Notes under the pieces: model-generated
Databases searched by the model: none
What the model was told of the DNA's origin: nothing
What the model saw: only the letters and a program-made list of their open reading frames with translations
In this document: positions 7,081 to 12,058 of the stretch, one piece after another
Layout of the letters: each line of letters begins with the position of its first letter
Position numbering within the stretch: the first letter of the stretch is position 1
NCBI GenBank assembly: GCA_019233415.1
Contig: JAFAMK010000108.1
Location: forward strand, 1-12,058
DNA length: 12,058 nt
DNA from: Vulcanimicrobiota bacterium
Lineage (GTDB): Bacteria > Vulcanimicrobiota > Vulcanimicrobiia > Vulcanimicrobiales > Vulcanimicrobiaceae
Direction: 5' to 3'
Made by a program: the position numbers and the translations under genes

Positions 7081-9281
7081 GCCGCACGCTGGTCCGCCCG
7101 CGCACGCCGGCGCGCCGCCGCACGGGCGGCAGCGGCGGCGGCAAGACCGGCCGGATCGTGTGGCGCGTCGTCAAGGCGCTCGGCGTGCTGGTGCTGTTCG
7201 CGGCGCTGCTGTTCGTCGGGATCGTGGCGGGGATCGTCGCATCGTACTCGCGCAACCTGCCCGACATCAACCGGATGGCCGACTACCAACCGTCGCGCTC
7301 GACGCGCGTCTTCGCGCGCAACGGGATGCAGCTGGCGAACCTCTACCGCGAGAACCGCACCTGGGTTTCGGTCGACAAGATTCCGGTCCAGGTCCGCAAC
7401 GCGTTCATCGCGACCGAAGACGCGCACTTCTACCAGCACCACGGCGTCGACTTCGGCGGGATTGCGCGTGCCGCGCTCGCCGACTGGCGCCACGAGCAGT
7501 TCCAGGGCGCCTCGACGATCACGCAGCAGCTCGCGCGCGGGCTGTTCCTCTCGAACGAAGTCTCGTACTCGCGCAAGATTCAGGAAGCGCTGCTCGCGAT
7601 CGAGATCGAGCGCTACTACACGAAGGACGAGATTCTCGAACGCTACCTGAACCTGATCTACTTCGGCTCGGGCGCGTACGGAGTCGAAGCCGCGGCGCAC
7701 ACCTATTTCGGCACCGACGTCGGCCACCTCACGCTCGCCCAGGCGTCGATTCTGGCCGGGTTGCCCGCGGCGCCGTCGGACTACTCGCCGTACGTCAGCC
7801 TCGATCGCGCGAAGGAGCGCCAGCACCACGTCCTCGGCCGCATGGTCGACGCCGGGTTCGTCACGCGCGCCGAGGCCGACGCCGCCGAAGCCGCGCCGCT
7901 GCACCTCATCGGCGAGCGGCCCGCGGGCTTGCAGTCGTACCGCTATCCGTACTTCACCACGTACGTGACGCATCTGCTGGAGTCGCAGTTCGGGACGCAG
8001 GCGACCTTCGAGAGCGGCCTGCAGGTCTACACGACGCTCGACCCCGCGGTGCAGGACGCCGCGCAAGAGGCCGTCACGTGGGGAATCGACCGCGCGAAGG
8101 ACGAGGGGATCGGCGCGCACCAGGGCGCGCTCGTCGCGATCAAGCCGTCGACCGGCGAGATTCTCGCGATGGTCGGCGGCGCGACGCCGTTCTCGCTCAC
8201 GAACCAGTTCAACCGCGCCTGGCAGGCGCGCCGCCAGCCGGGATCGTCGTTCAAAGCCTACGTCTACACCGCCGAGATCGACGCCGGTCATCCGCCGACG
8301 ACGATCGTCGACGACTCGCCGATCAGCTACCCGATGGGCGACGGAACGCGCTGGGCGCCGATGGACGACGACAACCGGTTTCTCGGCGAGATGACGCTGC
8401 GCTACGCGCTCGCGCAGTCGCGCAACGTCGTCGCGGTCAAGCTCGCGCAGGACTTGGGGATCGACCGCGTCATCGAGTACGCGCACCGGATGGGCGTCAC
8501 CTCACCGCTCGAAGCGAACCTCTCGCTCGCGCTCGGCTCGACCGGCATCTCGCCGCTCGACCAGGCCGCGGGTTACGCGACGCTGGCGAACCAAGGAATC
8601 CACATTCCGCCCTCGCCGATTCGGCTGGTGCGCGACTCGATCGGGACGCCGGTCCTCGACAACACCTATCCGCAGCAGACCGAAGTGATCAGCGCGGGCG
8701 TCGCCTACGTGATGACCTCGATGCTCGAGTCGGTCATCAACGAGGGGACGGGCTATCCGAACGCGCAGATCGGGCGCCCGGCGGCCGGGAAGACCGGGAC
8801 GACGTCGGACTTCCGCGACGCGTGGTTCGTCGGCTACACGCCCGACCTCGTCGCCGCGGTGTGGATCGGAAACGACAACAACTCGCCGATGAGCGAGTCG
8901 TACGGCGGCAACGTCCCGGCACGCATCTGGGCGCGCTTCATGAAGAAAGCGCTCGCGCACACCAAGCCGCACGACTTCGTGCTGCCGGCCGGCGAGGTGC
9001 ACAAAGTGCGGCTCTGCGAGACCGGTAAGACCGAAGTGTTCCTGGCCGGGACCGAGCCCGAGCGCACCTGCGGCGTCCCCGACGAGGGGACGAGCCCGCG
9101 CAGCACGCGGACGCGCACGAACACGGCGCCCGTCGCGCCGGTCGCGCCGGTGAAGGCCGTGCCGCTGAAGGCGGTGCCACGCGTGCCGCCCACGGTCGAC
9201 CCGCTGACCCCCGAACCGGGCACGGTCGGCGACGGGGAGACGCAGCAGCAGCTCGGTTCGGACCCGACGCCGCCGCCGTGA
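7077..9281 (+). CDS. Class A penicillin-binding protein (PBP1A family), glycosyltransferase/transpeptidase
   Basis: A 734-residue bifunctional peptidoglycan synthase. A short basic cytoplasmic tail (1-33) and one membrane segment (about 34-55) are followed by a GT51 glycosyltransferase domain with ATEDAHFYQHHGVD (catalytic Glu114), GASTITQQLARG, RKIQEALLAIEIERYYTK and ERYLNLIYFG. The transpeptidase domain has SSFK (active Ser390), SRN and AGKTGTTSD (Lys572), so both active sites appear intact. Near the C-terminus two cysteines flank a TEVFLAGTEPERTC segment, common in this family, followed by a Pro/Ala/Val-rich tail with APV and KAVP repeats. The start is ATG 7077, which overlaps the nusB stop by 4 nt (ATGA). 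The frame is open further upstream, but there it is antiphase to nusB. The stop overlaps the xseA start as GTGA. The exact paralogue name (ponA/mrcA) cannot be assigned. Confidence 0.96.
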   Translation: MSRTLVRPRTPARRRTGGSGGGKTGRIVWRVVKALGVLVLFAALLFVGIVAGIVASYSRNLPDINRMADYQPSRSTRVFARNGMQLANLYRENRTWVSVDKIPVQVRNAFIATEDAHFYQHHGVDFGGIARAALADWRHEQFQGASTITQQLARGLFLSNEVSYSRKIQEALLAIEIERYYTKDEILERYLNLIYFGSGAYGVEAAAHTYFGTDVGHLTLAQASILAGLPAAPSDYSPYVSLDRAKERQHHVLGRMVDAGFVTRAEADAAEAAPLHLIGERPAGLQSYRYPYFTTYVTHLLESQFGTQATFESGLQVYTTLDPAVQDAAQEAVTWGIDRAKDEGIGAHQGALVAIKPSTGEILAMVGGATPFSLTNQFNRAWQARRQPGSSFKAYVYTAEIDAGHPPTTIVDDSPISYPMGDGTRWAPMDDDNRFLGEMTLRYALAQSRNVVAVKLAQDLGIDRVIEYAHRMGVTSPLEANLSLALGSTGISPLDQAAGYATLANQGIHIPPSPIRLVRDSIGTPVLDNTYPQQTEVISAGVAYVMTSMLESVINEGTGYPNAQIGRPAAGKTGTTSDFRDAWFVGYTPDLVAAVWIGNDNNSPMSESYGGNVPARIWARFMKKALAHTKPHDFVLPAGEVHKVRLCETGKTEVFLAGTEPERTCGVPDEGTSPRSTRTRTNTAPVAPVAPVKAVPLKAVPRVPPTVDPLTPEPGTVGDGETQQQLGSDPTPPP

Positions 9282-10672
9282 CGAGTGGCGCGCGCGCCGA
9301 GGTGCGCGTCGTCGCCGTCTCCCGGCTGGCGAACTACATCGCCGGCCTGTTCGCGCGCGAGCGCGCGTTCGCGCGGCTCGGCGTGCGCGGCGAGGTCTCG
9401 AACCTGCGCCTGCAGCCGAACGGAAACGCGTACTTCTCGCTCAAGGACCGCGATGCGCTGCTCGAGTGCGTCGCGTTCAGCGAGGCGGCCGCGACGTTTC
9501 CGCCGTTCGCGAACGGCGACGAGGTCGTCGCGTACGGCAGCGTGCAGACGTACGCGAAGGCGTCGCGCTACCAGCTGCGCGTCTACGAGGTCGTCGCCGA
9601 GGGCGGCACCGGCGCGCTGCACCGCCGCTACGAGGCGCTGAAGGCGCGGCTCACCGCCGAAGGGCTGTTCGCGCCCGAGCGCAAGAAGAAGCTGCCGCGC
9701 TTTCCGTTCCGCGTCGCGCTCGTCACCTCGGAGGCCGCCGACGGCGCGCGCGACTTCATCACGCAGGCGCGGCTGCGCGCGCCTCATATCGACGTGCGCG
9801 TCGTTCCGACGCCGGTGCAGGGCGAGAAGGCTGCGCCGGAGATCGCGCGAGCGATCGCGCGCGCGTCCGCGATGAACGACGTCGACCTGATCGTCGTCGC
9901 GCGCGGCGGCGGTTCGTACGAAGATTTGTTCGCGTTCAGCGAGGAGCGCGTCGTGCGCGCGCTCGCCGCCGCGCGCATCCCGACCGTCTCGGCGATCGGG
10001 CACGAGGCCGATGCGCCGCTGACCGACTTCGTCGCCGACGCGCGCGCCGCGACGCCGTCGGCCGCCGCGCAAACGGTTCTGCCGCGCCGCGACGAGCTGC
10101 TCGCGCTCGTCGCCGAACGCAGCCGCGTCCTGGCACGCGACGTGGACCGCGCGCTCGCCGCGCGGCGCCAGCACGTCGACGTCGCCGCGCGCCGGCTCGC
10201 GTCGGCGGCGCGCGAGCGCGTGCGGCGCCGCGGCGACCGGCTCGTCGCGCTCGAACGCCGGCTCGCGGGCGGCGCGCCGGCCGCGCGGCTCGCCCAGCGC
10301 CGCGGACGGTTCGAGCAACTGCGGGAACGGCTCGAACGCGACGTCCCGGCGCTGCTGCGCCGCCGCGCGGAGCGCGTCCCGCGGTACCGGGAGCGGCTGG
10401 ACGCCGCGGTCGCGCGCTACTTGGAGCGGCGCCGGGCCCGCTTCGAGACCGTCCGCGCGTCATGGTCCGGACACGATCCGAAAGCGATTCTGCAACGCGG
10501 CTATGCGATCGTGAAGGGAGACGACGGGCAGCCGCTGACCGACGCGACGCTGGTCCCGCCCGGCACACAGATCCAGGCGGAGCTGGCTCGCGGTATCCTC
10601 ACGGCGCGCGTCGAACGCGAAGGGACGCATGGCGGACGACAGATCGGCCTCTTTCGAGACCTCGCTGACTAG
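9278..10672 (+). CDS. xseA: Exodeoxyribonuclease VII large subunit
   Basis: A 464-residue protein, normal for the family. It is the catalytic subunit of exonuclease VII, which degrades single-stranded DNA in both directions with multiple XseB subunits. The N-terminal OB-fold is clear (VSRLANYIAGLF, GEVSNLRLQPNGNAYFSLKD). The catalytic region holds ARGGGSYEDLFAFSEE (from about residue 208) and IGHEADAPLTDFVADARAAT followed by PSAAA. The C-terminal half is a long coiled coil extremely rich in Arg, Ala and Glu, then a conserved end (DPKAILQRGYAIVKGDDGQPL). The motif has DAP where DVT is more usual, a minor change. The start is GTG 9278, overlapping the PBP stop by 4 nt. The 3' end overlaps xseB by 44 nt. 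Confidence 0.96.
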   Translation: MTSGARAEVRVVAVSRLANYIAGLFARERAFARLGVRGEVSNLRLQPNGNAYFSLKDRDALLECVAFSEAAATFPPFANGDEVVAYGSVQTYAKASRYQLRVYEVVAEGGTGALHRRYEALKARLTAEGLFAPERKKKLPRFPFRVALVTSEAADGARDFITQARLRAPHIDVRVVPTPVQGEKAAPEIARAIARASAMNDVDLIVVARGGGSYEDLFAFSEERVVRALAAARIPTVSAIGHEADAPLTDFVADARAATPSAAAQTVLPRRDELLALVAERSRVLARDVDRALAARRQHVDVAARRLASAARERVRRRGDRLVALERRLAGGAPAARLAQRRGRFEQLRERLERDVPALLRRRAERVPRYRERLDAAVARYLERRRARFETVRASWSGHDPKAILQRGYAIVKGDDGQPLTDATLVPPGTQIQAELARGILTARVEREGTHGGRQIGLFRDLAD

Positions 10673-10874
10673 GCTGGAGCAGATCGTGAAAACACTCGAG
10701 ACGGAGGAACCCGATCTCGAGCGCGCGATCGCGCTCTACACCGAGGGCAAGGACCTCGTCGGGCGCTGCGAGACGCTCCTGAAGAGCGCGCAAGCGGCGC
10801 TCGACGCCGTCAACACGGCCTCCGCGCGTCCGGCCGAACCCGCGCCGGATGACGACGAAGAAAACCCGTTCTGA
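10629..10874 (+). CDS. xseB: Exodeoxyribonuclease VII small subunit
   Basis: An 81-residue protein matching XseB in length and pattern: FETSLTRLEQIVKTLE, then LERAIALYTEGKDLVGRCET in two helices, and an acidic C-terminal tail (DDDEENPF). It binds the coiled coil of XseA and is required for stable exonuclease VII. The start is ATG 10629, preceded by AAGGGA about 4 nt upstream, which lies inside the xseA coding sequence (44-nt overlap). Its own 3' end overlaps tlyA by 26 nt. Overlaps on both sides suggest coupled translation. Confidence 0.95.
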   Translation: MADDRSASFETSLTRLEQIVKTLETEEPDLERAIALYTEGKDLVGRCETLLKSAQAALDAVNTASARPAEPAPDDDEENPF

Positions 10875-11673
10875 CGCGCGGCGGCTGGACGACGTCGTGG
10901 CGGCGACGACCGGGTTGACGCGGTCTCAGGCGCGGGGGCTGATCCTCGCGGGGAAGGTGCGCGTCGACGACGCGCCGGCGACGAAGCCGGGCGGAAGCGT
11001 GCGCGACGGTGCGCGCGTCGTCGTCGAGGAGAGCCCGCGCTACGTCAGCCGCGGCGGCGAGAAGCTGGAGGGTGCGCTGCGCGCGTTCGAGCTCGACGTG
11101 CACGAGCTCGACGTGCTCGACGTCGGCGCTTCGACCGGCGGGTTCACCGACGCCCTGCTCCAGCACGGCGCGCGCACGGTCACCGCGCTCGACGTCGGCT
11201 ACGGCCAGCTGGCGTGGAAGCTGCGCGAGGACTCGCGGGTGCACGTCATCGAGCGGACGAATTTCCGCACGCTCCCCGACGACGCGTTTCCGGGCGGTTT
11301 CGACCTGATCGTCGTCGACGCGTCGTTCATCTCGCTGCGAACGATCGTCGTGCGCGCGGTCGGCTACCTGCGTCCACGTGGTGCGATCGTCGCGCTGGTG
11401 AAGCCGCAATTCGAAGCAGGGCGCGAGCGCATCGGCGGTGGCGGAGTCGTGCGCGATCCGGCGGTTCACGCGGCGATTCTGCGCGAGGTGCGCGACGCCG
11501 TGCGCGAGACCGGCGTGCGCGCCGTTGCCGCGGCGCTCTCGCCGCTGCGCGGTCCTGCCGGCAACGTGGAGTTCTTCTACGAGCTGCGCCGCGACGGCGA
11601 CGAGGTCGACGACGCGCGGCTCGACGCGCTCGTGCATGAGGCGCACGCGCGCCCTTCGACAGGCTCAGGGTGA
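10849..11673 (+). CDS. tlyA: TlyA family rRNA (cytidine-2'-O)-methyltransferase
   Basis: A 274-residue protein with an S4 RNA-binding domain (about 12-60, RLDDVVAATTGLTRSQARGL then ILAGKVRVD) and a Rossmann methyltransferase domain. The SAM-binding motif is LDVGASTGGFTD (90-101). A K-D-K-E tetrad typical of 2'-O-methyltransferases is present as Lys72 (RGGEKL), Asp157 (VVDASFIS), Lys185 (LVKPQFEAG) and Glu241 (NVEFFYEL). The family methylates ribose 2'-OH of cytidines in 16S and/or 23S rRNA and is linked to capreomycin sensitivity. Some members are annotated as haemolysins, which is less likely to be the role here. The start ATG 10849 lies within xseB. The last residues (PSTGSG) and the stop are encoded by a dispersed-type repeat, so the original C-terminus may have been altered. 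Confidence 0.95.
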   Translation: MTTKKTRSDARRLDDVVAATTGLTRSQARGLILAGKVRVDDAPATKPGGSVRDGARVVVEESPRYVSRGGEKLEGALRAFELDVHELDVLDVGASTGGFTDALLQHGARTVTALDVGYGQLAWKLREDSRVHVIERTNFRTLPDDAFPGGFDLIVVDASFISLRTIVVRAVGYLRPRGAIVALVKPQFEAGRERIGGGGVVRDPAVHAAILREVRDAVRETGVRAVAAALSPLRGPAGNVEFFYELRRDGDEVDDARLDALVHEAHARPSTGSG

Positions 11674-11674
11674 C
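11652..11674. repeat. Dispersed repeat (CCCTTCGACAGGCTCAGGG type) at the tlyA/nadK junction
   Basis: The sequence CCCTTCGACAGGCTCAGGG followed by TGAC matches a short imperfectly palindromic repeat that I recognise from many bacterial and metagenomic genomes. Its reverse complement reads as LSLSKG when translated. Only one copy is present in the window. It spans the last codons and stop of tlyA, and its AGGGTG lies about 6 nt before the nadK GTG, where a Shine-Dalgarno sequence would be. Confidence 0.65.
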
Positions 11675-11677
11675 GTC

Positions 11678-12058
11678 GTGAAGGCGATCGCACTGTATGT
11701 AAATACGGATCGTCCGCATGCGGCGGAGACGGCGCGGCGGGTGGTGGAGCTTGCGCGCGCGCACGGCGTGCGGGTTGGGTTCTGCGAGGGGACGAATGGC
11801 GCCGGCGCGCGTGAGTACGGCTTCCCGACCGAGTGCAGCCTCGAGGAGGCCGAATTGCTGGTGACGGTCGGCGGCGACGGGACGCTGCTGCGCGCGGCGC
11901 GGCTCGCGCACCCGCTCGCGATCCCGATCCTCGGCGTCAACACCGGCCGGCTGGGCTTCTTGACTGAAGTCGAGGTCGACGACGAAGGGTTCGCCGCGCT
12001 CGCGCGCGTCTTCGACGGCAACGTGCAGGTCGAAGAACGCGTCGCACTGCACGCGCAG
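11678..12058 (+). CDS. nadK: NAD kinase, N-terminal part (cut by window edge)
   Basis: The first 127 residues are visible. NAD kinase phosphorylates NAD to NADP with ATP or polyphosphate. The N-terminus MKAIALYVNTDRPHAAETAR is typical, and the catalytic GGDGTLLRAAR motif (Gly65 to Arg75, catalytic Asp67) and GVNTGRLGFLTEV are present. The start is GTG 11678, 4 nt after the tlyA stop, with an AGGG Shine-Dalgarno sequence contributed by the repeat. tlyA-nadK is a common gene order in Gram-positive relatives, where recN often follows; the right edge hides this. Confidence 0.95.
   Translation, partial: MKAIALYVNTDRPHAAETARRVVELARAHGVRVGFCEGTNGAGAREYGFPTECSLEEAELLVTVGGDGTLLRAARLAHPLAIPILGVNTGRLGFLTEVEVDDEGFAALARVFDGNVQVEERVALHAQ

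Overview
The window reads as a chromosomal segment of a very GC-rich bacterium, with a less GC-rich insertion at its left end. From about position 2,900 onward codon third positions are almost all G or C: a hand count of bases 9961-10020 gives 47 of 60 G+C. The first 2.6 kb is clearly lower (bases 1501-1560: 30 of 60). The order accB-accC-nusB-(PBP)-xseA-xseB-tlyA-nadK resembles the accBC-nusB-xseAB-tlyA neighbourhood of Firmicutes and other Terrabacteria, but the composition is that of a high-GC soil lineage. Candidates are Vulcanimicrobiota/Eremiobacterota or a similar group; this taxonomic guess is an inference.

Left region (1 to about 2.6 kb, minus strand): a two-gene cassette of a AAA+ ATPase followed by a subtilisin-like (S8) serine protease. 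The two genes overlap by 8 nt, and the protease runs off the left edge. This is the architecture of the IetAS system, known as a plasmid toxin-antitoxin/incompatibility locus and as an antiphage system. The ATPase ends in a helix-turn-helix-like segment, and an AT-rich 6-bp-arm dyad lies just upstream of its start, which suggests self-regulation. About 340 bp of non-coding sequence (2536-2875) separates the cassette from the core genome.

Middle (2876-4759, minus strand): a 627-residue signalling protein with a degenerate N-terminal domain, a GAF domain and an intact HD-GYP domain, the latter being a cyclic-di-GMP phosphodiesterase family. It is transcribed divergently from the housekeeping operon. 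The 102-bp intergenic region carries a perfect 7-bp-arm inverted repeat.

Right (4862 to the right edge, plus strand): eight tightly packed genes with gaps or overlaps of 4 nt, except overlaps of 44 and 26 nt around xseB. They cover fatty-acid synthesis (accB-like, accC), rRNA transcription antitermination (nusB), cell-wall synthesis (class A penicillin-binding protein), DNA repair (exonuclease VII, xseA and xseB), ribosomal RNA methylation (tlyA) and NADP synthesis (nadK, cut by the window edge).

The most unusual point is the accB-like gene. It aligns without gaps to BCCP across the biotinylation site, but the acceptor lysine of the A/E-M-K-M motif is a glycine (E-T-L-G-I), so this BCCP homologue cannot be biotinylated at the usual place. 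A second curiosity is a short repeat of a very widespread dispersed type at the tlyA/nadK junction. It supplies the last residues and stop codon of TlyA and a ribosome binding site for NadK.
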